From assembly GCF_901709675.1 (NCBI RefSeq), contig NC_051099.1:5270001-5334000 (forward strand): a stretch of DNA of 64,000 nt, given 5' to 3'. Below are positions 46,467 to 59,900 of the stretch, in pieces. This stretch comes from Syngnathus acus. Taxonomy: Eukaryota; Chordata; Actinopteri; Syngnathiformes; Syngnathidae. How positions within the stretch are numbered: position 1 is the stretch's first letter; the number at the start of each line of letters is the position of its first letter. The notes below the pieces were generated by a model, which did no database searches, was not told where the DNA came from, and saw only the letters and a list, made by a program, of their open reading frames with translations. The translations under genes were made by a program, and so were the position numbers.

Positions 46467-47810
46467 AATCTTTTAGATGTTTTCAGTCTGAAAGTCATTT
46501 AGTTTTATTTTCATAAACCATGACAATTTGATTTACGGAATTAAAAACAATAATGACTTCAGAAAGTACCGTTTTTTTCCATGTATAATGCGCAAAATTT
46601 AACTAATTTATTGTCTTAAAATCTGGGGTGCGCATTATACATGGGTACAATTATTATTTTTTTTTTTTTATCCGGATATCATACGGAGGCCGCCATTACA
46701 GATGCGCTTTCTTCTCTGCTGTTCACTTCAAACACGCTCCATACGAACACAATGCTCTCGTATCAGACGCTTGCTCGATCACCTGCTCGTTTGCTGTCAC
46801 AATGTACCCTACACAAATCCGAAACATTTCTTCGCTATTGAGTTTGCTAGCGCATGCGCAGTGATACTGACCGGCAGAATAACATCCGGTTGTTCCCAAA
46901 GATGATCTTTTTTCTGAAATAATTTTACGTTTACGGACTTAAGTAGGAGTCAAAATTTGGGTGCGTATTATACATGGGTACAGGCTTTTTTCCAGCATCA
47001 ACATGCCATTTTTAGGGTGCGTATTATACATGGGGGCGCATTATACATGGAAATAAAACGGTAGCCCAAATATATTTGACTATTTACCAATATACATTTG
47101 ATTATCTATGTTGCATGTGTCACCAACAGTCATCATCCAGTGACCAACCTGCGGTGGGAACACATAGTCGGCCACATCCCAGACCGTTCCCGAATGCTCC
47201 CCCTCTTTGGTGTAGCCTACTCCTTTCACTTTGGTGAAGACAGAGCTGACTCCATATTCTTTGGACTGGTAGCCTTTCTCATACATGAACACCCACCTGT
47301 ACAGGTACAGGTGTACAATCGGGCAGGTATGTAAACTTCATCTACACCAGGGGTGTCAAACGTTATACAGTAATCCCTCGTTTATCGCGGATAATCGGTT
47401 CCAAAAACTACGCACGATAGGTGAAATCCGTGAAGTACGGTCACCAACAAGAAGTACTGGGCAGGCTAATGAGTTAGCGGAAAGATGTTAATTACGCGAA
47501 AACGGACTTCTAAAGGAATGTAAACGAACATTTGGAGCAATACTACATTGTCCTAAAGGTTAGACACATGTTTCCTCGGCTGCATAAGGTCCTGGCCTTT
47601 TTGGTCACGTTGGCTGCCTTGCACGACTGCTCCTGTACTTTTGCGTTATATACTGACTGTCTGCTGTATGCACGATTGCTCCATTTCAACCATGTTGTTC
47701 TTATTTATTTATTTATTATTTATTCATTGCTCTTATTTATTCGTTGTATGTGCCTTCTTGTTTTTACTTTTTGCATTGTTTACTAGAATGTTTTGTTTGT
47801 CCGTGGACCA

Positions 47811-47846
<36 letters not shown>

Positions 47847-48352
47847 ATGTGTCTTGTCACCGTGGAATAGTAGGAAACGCAATTTCGATCTCTTTGTGTG
47901 TCTTGACATGTGAAGAAATTGACAATAAAGCAGACTTTGACTTTATTTGGACTTTTAAATGTTTTTTTAATTTTGAAAAAAAAAAACGCGATGTAGTGAA
48001 GCCGCCATAAACGAAACGCGAAGTAGCGAGGGATCACTGTACTTGTATATGCTGTTTTGTTTTAATATGTAGTTTTTGTTCCCTAAAACAGTGAGTGCGT
48101 TTGTGTGCACGTGTGGATGCATGTGCGTCACTCATCTCTTACGTTTGTCTCAGGCCATTCCGAACAAGCTCATAATTTCTGGACAAAGCAAAGTTTTGTA
48201 TGAAAGTCTTACCCGATGATGTAAGCAAAGACTCCCACCTGGACGAGGCGACACACTATACCTACTTTTTTATTCCTGACCACCACTTGGCGTGGGGTCT
48301 CATACGTGAAGAAGAAGTCAGAGAGGGACTTGAGGAATTTGCTCATTTTCAT
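41766..48352 (-). CDS. p2rx1: P2X1-type ATP-gated cation channel, tandem copy 2 (divergent copy)
   Basis: Same 13-exon plan as the neighbouring copy. Exons in transcript order: 48352-48213, 47296-47149, 46369-46298, 46180-46111, 45698-45611, 45528-45448, 43466-43325, 43218-43073, 42930-42840, 42690-42625, 42547-42446, 42281-42213, 41924-41766; 457 codons, no frameshift or internal stop. Ten ectodomain cysteines, the TKVKG and KKVFGIR lysines, the NFR triad, the N-terminal YETPRQ and the YKDMK motif are kept. Changed relative to copy 1: NFRFA is NFRHA, the NTT and NVS sequons are gone (PII; EGEHSG), IDW is IEW, and exon 12 carries a DQEQDQDQD run. A 1-nt difference gives a different, longer C-terminal tail. 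Start could be either Met of MKM or one slightly upstream. Intron 6 holds a 1.8-kb mobile element. Probably a functional paralogue. Confidence 0.9.
42059..42117. repeat. AT-rich (TA)n tract
   Basis: Two TA runs separated by ATTGAAAA in the last intron of p2rx1 copy 2. Simple repeat. Confidence 0.9.
43556..45393. mobile_element. TA-flanked inverted-repeat element carrying an internal tandem array
   Basis: Left end CCGTATTTTCCGCCCTAAAA and right end TTTTAGGGCGGAAAATACGG are perfect inverts, each flanked by TA. Several TATAAGGCGCAC motifs lie next to each end. The interior is mostly six tandem ~251-bp units. No transposase ORF is visible. It sits in intron 6 of p2rx1 copy 2 and accounts for that intron being ~1.98 kb, against ~0.53 kb in copy 1. 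Confidence 0.9.
43751..45139. repeat. Six tandem ~251-bp units
   Basis: The anchor ACAATCGCGTTTCTCAAACG occurs at 43751, 43978, 44229, 44480, 44731 and 44982. Spacings are 227, then 251 four times. The first unit lacks a 24-bp segment and the last is cut short near 45139. Units differ from each other by only a few substitutions. No ORF is conserved through the unit. Confidence 0.95.
46426..46464. repeat. (GT)n microsatellite
   Basis: Perfect GT run in intron 2 of p2rx1 copy 2. Confidence 0.95.
46569..47061. mobile_element. TA-flanked inverted-repeat element, ATGTATAATGCGC type
   Basis: Left end CCGTTTTTTTCCATGTATAA, right end TTATACATGGAAATAAAACGG, flanked by TA on both sides. Repeated subterminal motifs read GCGCATTATACATGG and GCGTATTATACATGG. 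Non-coding. It lies 87 bp from exon 2 of p2rx1 copy 2. Confidence 0.88.
47368..48039. mobile_element. Tigger/pogo-like non-autonomous element, TA-flanked
   Basis: Left terminus CAGTAATCCCTCGTTTATCG and right terminus CGAGGGATCACTG are imperfect inverts flanked by TA. The CAGT...TCGCGG style is typical of Tigger/pogo DNA elements. The interior holds a (TA)n run and a segment ending GAAATTGACAATAAAGC that looks like a nested retroposon tail. A broken hAT-like end, CAGGGGTGTCAAAC (47348-47361), abuts its left side. In intron 1 of p2rx1 copy 2. Confidence 0.75.
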
Positions 48353-48811
48353 TTCATTGCCCATTCTTTCTTGCCTTTCTTTTGCACCTCCGCCTATGTC
48401 ACATTTGTCTCGGTGTATTCTAATGTTGCAAAAGTTGTTGCTCTCCACGCTCTCATATGCGCACACGAAGAGCTCGTATGATCTTTAATGCTGACGTCAC
48501 CATCGATAATGAGCCGAAAGTTGCGTCACAGATAAATGTAGACGATTTTGTCGCCTTGACGTGATGGGAACCCCATGACGAAAAGTCCAAAGTTATGTTC
48601 GTTTGCCGCAGAGAGTGACATGTCCTACGTCCAATGCATGCTTGCTTACAATTTAGTGGAAATTTGCCCTAGATGGTGAGGCAAGTTAATGACTTGACAA
48701 TCAATCAATAAATAAAATAAATGTATAATTAATTGCAGGGCATGACAAATGCAACTCAAAAGTCAAAGTCTGCTTTATTGTCAATTTCTTCACATGTCAA
48801 GACACACAAAG
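47892..48811. repeat. Pair of 51-bp inverted repeats
   Basis: 47892-47942 on + and 48761-48811 on - are identical: CTTTGTGTGTCTTGACATG, then TGAAGAAATTGACAATAAAG, then CAGACTTTGACT. They share an AATAAA hexamer. This looks like the 3' end of one retroposon family inserted twice in opposite orientation. Confidence 0.85.
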
Positions 48812-49413
48812 TCACTGAGTCAGCCCGAGACAGGAATGCATTTCTACTAAAATCAAGTGAAGGTTATTTGATTCCAGAGAAGCTTGGATTCGATACAAAA
48901 ACTGCTTTAAATAAAAAAATAAAAAAGGGTGTATTTTTCTAATACATTGTTTCCAAGCACAACTTACAAAACATACTTTCAATATCTAAGATATTTGAAA
49001 GGTTTCAATTTCAAAGCATGAATACAAAAATATACATTCATAGTTATGACCGTGCAAATCAAAATCAAACATTGTAGTATTTACAAAAACATCATTTGAA
49101 GAAGATTTGAATTTAAATTATTAGAATAATTGAATTAAAAAAGAGATTTAAAATAGTTTCTATGAAATTAAACTGAAGACGTCATTTGGCGACTCAGGAC
49201 TTTTTTGTCCTGCATATTCTATGACGTCAAACACCTGCGACGACGCTTATCTCGTCGGCCATTTTTTTTTAGCCGAAGCGTAAACAACTGCGGTGGCGCC
49301 TGCACGCGTCTACGCGTGAGCATGAAAACCATTCTTACTTTCATTTGCTGACATCGGATCGAGACTTAAAGACGCGACATCGAATGCTCTTAGGAAATCT
49401 CGTCTTCTAGATC
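48353..49413. other. Intergenic: divergent promoter region of p2rx1 copy 2 and dhx33
   Basis: About 1 kb between two genes transcribed away from each other. It holds one arm of the inverted repeat (48761-48811), AT-rich sequence near 48900-49150, and the CRE and YY1 motifs listed for dhx33. No gene recognised. Confidence 0.6.
49222..49264 (+). promoter_or_regulatory. CRE and YY1 motifs upstream of dhx33
   Basis: TGACGTCA, a full palindromic cAMP-response element, lies at 49222-49229. A YY1-type GGCCATTTT lies at 49258-49266. A further ACGTCA half-site is near 49179. All are within ~240 bp of the dhx33 ATG in CpG-containing DNA. Function is inferred from motif and position. Confidence 0.5.
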
Positions 49414-52784
<3,371 letters not shown>

Positions 52785-54658
52785 CCGGGTATGTTTCGTG
52801 CACCCTCACTAATCCAGTAATACAGGTCCTTGATTTCCTAATAGTAGGATTTCTTTCTTTTTATTGTTCTTCACTGATTTTCTATTCATGGTTAAATATG
52901 TTCCGGTCTACGAACAAAAATTAGACACCGGTATCGTAGGAAAGGAACTCTCACGTAAACCCAGGACCCCCTCTATGTATGATAGGTTGCATCTTTTGGA
53001 CTTCTCAAGAAAGCTTATTGTATTTATTGATAGGATACACTACCTCCTAGTAAGTCAAAAGTGTCACCGCGGCATGAATGTGCACATTGATATCTCACTC
53101 AACTCCGATTTTGTCATTTGGTTCAACAATCCCATTTTGCAACGGTTAAATAGGAATTTGTTGTTGGATGTTTGAATTTCTTCCAATTTGCGTGCATTTT
53201 AAAAGTATATTCTCACCTTGAATACGAATCACAGTTTCTCATTAGTATGTGTATTCTTTGCCGTGAATCTCGGACTATATAGAAAAATGTTTGGAAACCA
53301 AATATTGATAATGAGTTCCAAAGAATGTTCAGGTAGACTCAACTAGGCCTTGTATTGTACTGACTTTATACAAAGTGCGCTTGGGGACATTTTACAGGAC
53401 ACATAAATTGACTGTACAGTTGACTCGGGCAATAATGTATTCGAAAGGGTTTCTTTTGACAAAGTATTGCAGCATGTCGACGTGATAAGAACTGCATTTT
53501 GGAATATCTGCACCCACTTGTGCATGCTGTTTTGACGCCTTTGCCACTGGCTCGTCAGGGAAAGACGCATGAAAGCATCTCTAGTTTCTACCTATTGATA
53601 TTGTCGAGGTAATTCAGAAAATGTATGCTATGCATGGAGAAGGAAAATATATAGTTCTTTCACACTTTGTAGAAAGTAAATCACAGATGGGGAAAGATCT
53701 GGAGGCATCTTTTGTGATTTTGTACACTTTGACTCAGGACTGTGCCAGAAATAACTTAAAAATATTTTTACACAATGTTGATCATGTTAGAGCAACTGCA
53801 TGTCATGTTATAATAAAAAAATAATGCATTTGAAAAGGTTATTTGAGTTTGACTTTCTAACCCAGCACTGAGTTCGAAACATAGCTGGGTTATTTATTCT
53901 TAACGCTTGAATTGAGGATTTGACCAAGCGGGGTTGAGGGATAAAAACTACCCACACTTTGCATCCATTAAAGCTACCCTTATTAGATTACAAGGTGGTC
54001 AGTATAGTGGTGGTTAAATGTAATACTCATTTTACTAAACAACGTTTTGTAAGAATAAGAAGCAATTGGGATTTGCTGTCGACCAGCCTCGGGTGCACCC
54101 GTGACCCTAATAAAGACAAATAGTATTCAAAATAGGCCGGACTTTCTGCCTTGATGACAGACTTCTGTAATATAAGGGTCAAACATTTCTTAGACTTCAA
54201 AGATGATGCTATAGTGATGTTTTGTAAGTTAGGGGGGCGGTTGAGGGTCAAGGGCCAAAGAGAAACTGAATAGGCAGGAAAATTGCTAAAGTGAGCTGAG
54301 CTGACCAATATTTAGGTAAGTTATCACTTTATAAACATTGCCTCTGTTTTGTTTGTGCCCATGCTCCTAATGATAACAGACAAGATTATGATTGTTCTGT
54401 AGTATCTTGCCACAGTGAAGCTACAGGTTGCAGGCAAGCACTGGAAATTGCACAAACCCACAACTTTATTTATATGGCACATTACAGATGCTTCACATAC
54501 AGCAATGAGATAATCGCAGACGTTTTGTCCATTATAATAAGTAAATTTCCCAATTCTGCTCGAAAATATCGAGTAAACTGCCAAATTCAAGAAATGCCTT
54601 AAATCCCATGAGAGCTTTCAAATTTTACTGCTTTAAAAAACACGCAAATGCCACATCC
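52785..54658 (+). other. dhx33 3' UTR and dhx33-c1qbp spacer
   Basis: No supportable gene. A plausible dhx33 poly(A) signal, AATAAA, lies at 53812-53817 in an A-rich context. Short ORFs on either strand (for example 52864-53175) carry no domain and no exon support. 53.9-54.65 kb is unremarkable. Confidence 0.6.
53812..53817 (+). terminator. Candidate poly(A) signal of dhx33
   Basis: AATAAA about 1.03 kb past the dhx33 stop; no better hexamer was seen nearer the gene. Confidence 0.45.
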
Positions 54659-54738
54659 AACATGGCGGTGACGTTGACGTACGAACACATGCTAACGATT
54701 TATCGTAACACTTCCTGTACGTCAGACATTACTTCCGG
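54659..54738 (+). promoter_or_regulatory. YY1, CRE-half and ETS motifs upstream of c1qbp
   Basis: AACATGGCGG (YY1-type) at 54659-54668 is followed by GTGACGTTGACGTACG with two TGACG half-sites, then ACTTCCGG (ETS/GABP) at 54731-54738. YY1 and GABP (NRF-2) sites are common in promoters of nuclear genes for mitochondrial proteins. The ATG is 121 bp further on. Confidence 0.55.
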
Positions 54739-54858
54739 TGCATAGGGCATAGCTACGACAGGTCAATGTGTCCTTCCACACACGTGTGTTGCGGCATCAC
54801 TCTCTAGCAGCCATAAAGTACCCGGTCGGAAGGGCTAGCTGTGTCTCCATTTTCAAAC

Positions 54859-56157
54859 ATGCTCAAGTCAGTTGTCCGCGCGGTGGGAGCCGCTCTCCGC
54901 CTTCCGAAGGCCTCCACAGCACGGGCTCTGCCTCTTACTTGCCCGACATTGTGCTCGCCAAGCGCGGCCACAGCCAGACCCTTCACCCGCTCACTCTGGA
55001 TGATGAACGGCAACGGAGCTTCGGGGTACAGGCCGAAGCTGTTCACTTCCAAGCTGTTGAATCCATCGGCGTCGTGTGGATGCGATGCTATGCACACAGA
55101 GGGTAAATGGCATGATTTTAAAGTTGAATTAGTTACAAACCGGCTTAATGGCTTATTAAGAGTGCATTAGGGTGATCCTGGCTTATTTTTAAAACATCCT
55201 TATTCGTATTTTGTTCTCCTTTTACAGGTGACAAGGCATTTGGGGAATTTCTATTTGACGAAATCAAAGAGGAGAAAAAGCTTCAGAAAAGCGGGGTTCT
55301 CCCCAAGATATCCGGAGGTTGGGAACTGTCTATGGAGGGCACTGAGGCACTACTCACAAAACGCCTTGCTGGAGAAAAGTAAGGCACCTTCACTCTGTGG
55401 TCTATTTTGGCAGATCTCTAAATATTGGGTTTGACTTTTTCTCTGCGTCCCCTTCCAGAATCACGGTCACGTTCAATGTCAATAACAGCATTCTACCAAA
55501 CTTTGCTGATGACTCGGAGCAAGGAGAGCAAAAACCAGGGGAAGAGGTACCAAAAAAAAAGTCCAGAATATTGTTTGAATGGCCCTCTTAAAATGATAAA
55601 AACCCGATTTGTCCTCACAGCCTGAAATTTTGTCGACACCCAACTTTGTTGTTGAAGTTACAAAAGAGGCTGCAAAAGATACACTAGTGATTGACTGTCA
55701 ATTCCTTCAAGATGAGGTAAGAACAAAAGTGGCAGCACAACCCGCGACGGACGTTTGGGTGATCTTGATCTCCTCTGGATAGTTGTCACATGGTGAAGAG
55801 GAGGAGAGCGACATCTTTGGCATCTTTGAGGTCAGCTTCCAGCCAGAAGGGGATACAGACTGGAAAGAAACTAGCTACACACTCACCAAAGACTCTCTGA
55901 ATGACGTGAGTATTGTCACAATAACCCCGTCCTGATGGATTTCACAGTTTCCCAGAAGTCTGGATTTACACGGCAGATAAATAATGCCGTTTTGTGTCTT
56001 TTCCCAGGACCTCTATGATCACATGATGGACTATCTGGCCGACCGGGGTGTCGACAACACCTTTGCAGATGAACTGATGGAGCTGAGCACTGCCATCGAA
56101 CATCAACAGTACATCAAGTTTCTGGAAGAACTCAAAACCTTTGTGAAATGTAACTAA
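54859..56157 (+). CDS. c1qbp: Complement C1q-binding protein / p32, mitochondrial matrix protein
   Basis: Acidic doughnut-shaped trimer of the mitochondrial matrix (MAM33 family), needed for mitochondrial translation; also reported at the cell surface binding C1q. Exons: 54859-55102, 55228-55378, 55459-55546, 55621-55716, 55783-55905, 56008-56157; 283 codons (human 282). Seen: an Arg/Ala/Ser-rich presequence without acidic residues (roughly 1-75) containing CGCDAMHTEG, like human CGSLHTDG; then GDKAFGEFLFDEIKEEKK; SGGWEL; GEKITVTFNVNNSI; acidic stretches; STPNFVVEV; and C-terminal DRGVDNTFADELMELS. The start ATG follows no in-frame ATG that fits better. The gene follows dhx33 head-to-tail, the same relative order as in human. 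Confidence 0.95.
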
Positions 56158-56774
56158 TCTATTTATTGAGTCGAGGTGTTCCATTTTTGTCCGGTCCACA
56201 CCAGCCGCAACTAACGCAAATATTTGTAGCACTTACTCAAAGATCATGTTGCGAGTTAGCTTCATTATTGGACAAGTTGTGTTCTGGACATTAATTGCGT
56301 ATATTGTTTTTCAAGGTCAAAATGCGATTAAAACAGTTCAACATATAGTTATCGTGTTGTAATGAATTTTTATGTTCGCTAATTGAGTGTTACATTCATT
56401 AAACTGTTTTTGCAATCTGGCCAAAATAAAAAATAAAGTAACACCTCTCAGAAGACTAAAATGAAATATCCAAGAAAATAAAAATCCGCCCAAGCTACTT
56501 TTCTAAACGGTGAGTCGATATAAATAGGTATTGATTCAAAAATATGAATATTCAGTGAATGGTTGACAATAAAAACTGTAAAGATGGTTTCTAAAGTTCA
56601 CATATACACAGGTTCTGTGATTCCCAACTGTAGGGATCTTTGTCATTTCACTTTAATTATTCCCCCAGCGCGGTCACATTGTGTTGCCTTAAAAAAAAAA
56701 AAAAAAGTCTATTAATAATTACCACCTCGGGCTTCCCTTCGGGACTTTAACACCATCGAAGTGGATAGAATGCT
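56158..56774. other. c1qbp 3' UTR and spacer to mlxipl
   Basis: Short non-coding stretch with AATAAA hexamers at 56425-56430 and 56432-56437 (candidate c1qbp poly(A) signals) and a poly-A run near 56690-56706. No gene. Confidence 0.6.
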
Positions 56775-56784
56775 ATTGCGCAAT
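56775..56784 (+). promoter_or_regulatory. C/EBP palindrome upstream of mlxipl
   Basis: ATTGCGCAAT, the perfect C/EBP consensus palindrome, lies 118 bp before the mlxipl ATG in a GC-richer stretch that probably contains the transcription start. Function inferred. Confidence 0.5.
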
Positions 56785-56901
56785 CGTGCGCTCAGGAAAA
56801 AGTAGTGTGGCCTTAAAGAAGCTCCCCAAATCCGTCACTGCATTAAAGGAGGAGCAGCAGAAGTCATGACCGTCGCATTTTGGTGAATTCCAACCAGGGC
56901 T

Positions 56902-59900
56902 ATGGCGGATAAAGAAAGACTTAGTTCTGTCCACGACTCCGAGGCGGACCACGCTCGATCAACTGTCAGCGGGCCATCTTACGGGCCTTTCACCTACACG
57001 CAGGTCATTCACAGCGGACACTTTATGGTATCGTCGCCCCACCGCGACGCGTCGCCAGGCGGCGTGAAAGGCGGACGGTGCCCGAGATACGACTTCGACA
57101 CGGTGAATCGAACCTGGTGCCAGACGTATCGCTACGGGCCGCGCAGCTCCGGCAGTCTAAGCATCGACCCCACACTCACGCGCCTCTTTGAGTGCATGTC
57201 CTTAGCCTACAGGTACGTAAAATATTTCGATTGCTTATTTTGAATTTTTGCAGCCCAAAAATTGTTTTTAAAACTTAGCAGAGGAGAAGTTTTTGCTTTC
57301 GTTTGTTGTGCAACAACTTGGAAACTTAGCTGGACTTTGATTCCAGTTGGCTGCACTGGATAGATTTGAGTGTTGCAGAACTTTTGCTGTATTTTTTGCT
57401 TCTCATAGTGATTTATTTTCATAAAGTCTAATGTAGGCTCGTTGGATCAATTATTTATTTTCATTCTATGTAGTAATGTAATGTACCTTTAATTTGAAAA
57501 TGTAAATAATACTGCTCAGCCATGTATGATCTGCTAGTTACTTTGTTTGGATATTTGTTTGGATCCTCAACTGATGTTTCACCTTTTCCCCCCACACATT
57601 ATTTGCTCTGCTGCATATATTTTTTTAATAACTAGACTACACTGTTTTTCCCTCTGGAGCAAATTGCCATCTCGGGTGTTTTGTGAGTGAGAGCTCCTGA
57701 TGCTCTTCATTAGAAGCATATTCAAATGTGCTCTTTGGCTTGGCTACCTAGCAACTATTGAGTGTCTCACATTAGGAGTCTCCGGAAAACCACAATTAGC
57801 GAGATGTAGGCCCATTTGTTAAGATCGAATTACTCCTTAAGGCACAGGTGTCAAACTCAAGGCCCGGGGGCCAGATAGGGCCCACCACATCATTTTACGT
57901 GGCCCGCGAAGACAAATTTTGCATCAAATTCATGTGTCATTACTAGAATTGCAAATTGTCTTCACTTTTAATATCTTTTTTTTTTTTATATTTGACCAGT
58001 TTTTACTCGTCTGATTTGAAAAGGAGTTATTTGGCAGTTTGTTTTGTAGCTTTTACTGTATATAATGAGGTGCTCATACATTTCATATGTCATAATGGCC
58101 CTCCGAAAGAAGCTATGACTACAATGCGGCCCTGAAAAAAATGAGTTTAATACCCCTGCCTTAAGGTATGAAAAGGAAAGCAACACCATTGTTTTTCTCC
58201 CCCCCCCCCCCCCCCACCTTTTTAGCGGCAAGATTGTGTCCCCAAAATGGAAGTCTTTCAAAGGACTGCGGTTACTGTGGAGGGATAAGATCCGTCTAAA
58301 CAATGCAATTTGGAGAGCGTGGTTCATCCAATGTGAGTCTATCGCACTTAAAATGTCTGTACATGAAATTGACATCATCTACGCAGGACCTGTACAGTGG
58401 CATTTTTTCTCTCTAAATACTATTTAGATGTGAAAAAGGGGAAAAATCCCGTGTGTGGCTTCAACACCCCATTGGAGGGATCTGAGGCAGATGCCCACAG
58501 AAAGCCTGAAGTAAGTTATTTGTTTTATTGTGGATTCCTCAATATACACCAATGCCTTCAAAATAATTATCTTTCATTTATATAGGCCATTGTATTAGAG
58601 GGCAGCTACTGGAAGCGGCGGATTGAGGTGGTCATCAAGGAGTATCACAAGTGGAGGATCTATTACAAGAAAAGAGTATGTATTATATTTATTAATTCAT
58701 TTTTTTATCCCCAATTCCACACTTACCTCTATTTTATTGTTCCTTTGCAGCTTCAGAAAGAGAAGGATGGTATTATATCAATGCTGCAAGAGGTAAGTTT
58801 TTTTAATATGATGCATTCAAAAGCTCAATATAGGTAATTTAATACGAAGAAGAATGAAATTGTTCAATGTAAATACATTGAATTCAAGAGGTGCAATAGC
58901 ACATTTAGAAAGTTTATCCTTTTTGTTTGATTTCAACTCAAAGCAAACCTATTGCACATTTAGCCATCGACATGAGAAAGCAAGACATAAAAAAATTGAG
59001 AACATTTTTCTTCAGTCATGCAGAAGTTTTATCCAGCAGATGTTGTTATCAATAAGGTCATGATGTAGACTCCATTAGGCAGACATATCCAGTCAGCCTA
59101 ATGGAAGCAGCAGAAGCTACAATTAATTCAGGCTCATCTATTTTGCTACTTAGCTGTGTAAACTAGCTGCTGGTCAAATCCAAATTCAACAGGAAGTGAC
59201 GGAGCTTTGTGATTGATGGGGGGGGGGCACCAGTCAAGTGGGGAACCAATTTTTAAGGTATAGATAATATTGTGACCAGAAAATATATATTGTTATACAA
59301 ACATGAAGTTTGACCCTCATTTTGGCTTTAAGTATTGTTTACTTTTGAATTCTCTATGGTCACTATTTTTACAAAGTGGGTTTAGCATCAGTCAAATAAC
59401 TAGTTAGGAAAATGGTGGCTTGAGATAAAAACGTCAACAACAAAACTTGCGTCATGTTTGGGCAATTGACGCAAGTTCATCGTGAGTAGCGACAATAACC
59501 CGCACGTTTCTTCAAGCCTCGTCTTTTTTTTTCTTTGTAGGGAAAAAAATGATCTACAGTTTAATCAAATCTGACCTACTTTCCGAAATGACGGATTAAA
59601 AAAAAAAAAAGTAAACCGCACCTTCAGCGGTGGCGTCACATTTGAAAACAATCAAAAGACGGTGAGAGAAAATAGAGGCGGAACAAAGCTGATGAGGATG
59701 GACACTACTCAAAATAATTTGGTAGTTTTCATCCTTTTTTAAAAATTTTTTATTTTAATGCATTGCTTTATGCCCAGAAGATTTTTTGGAAGAGTCTATT
59801 TAACCAAAAGATGAAAACTATTATTTAATTTACAACTTCCCTTTCATTTCAGCTTCATACCCGTTTCTACCAACACACACATCCCATCTCAATAATATAA

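Noticed and set aside
47741-48010. Possible transposase inside the Tigger-like element
   Set aside because: The reading frames there are broken by a (TA)n run and show no DDE motif or helix-turn-helix; the element is non-autonomous.
41766-48352. p2rx1 copy 2 as a pseudogene
   Set aside because: Every exon keeps frame, GT-AG borders and the conserved cysteines and ligand residues; no stop or frameshift was found.
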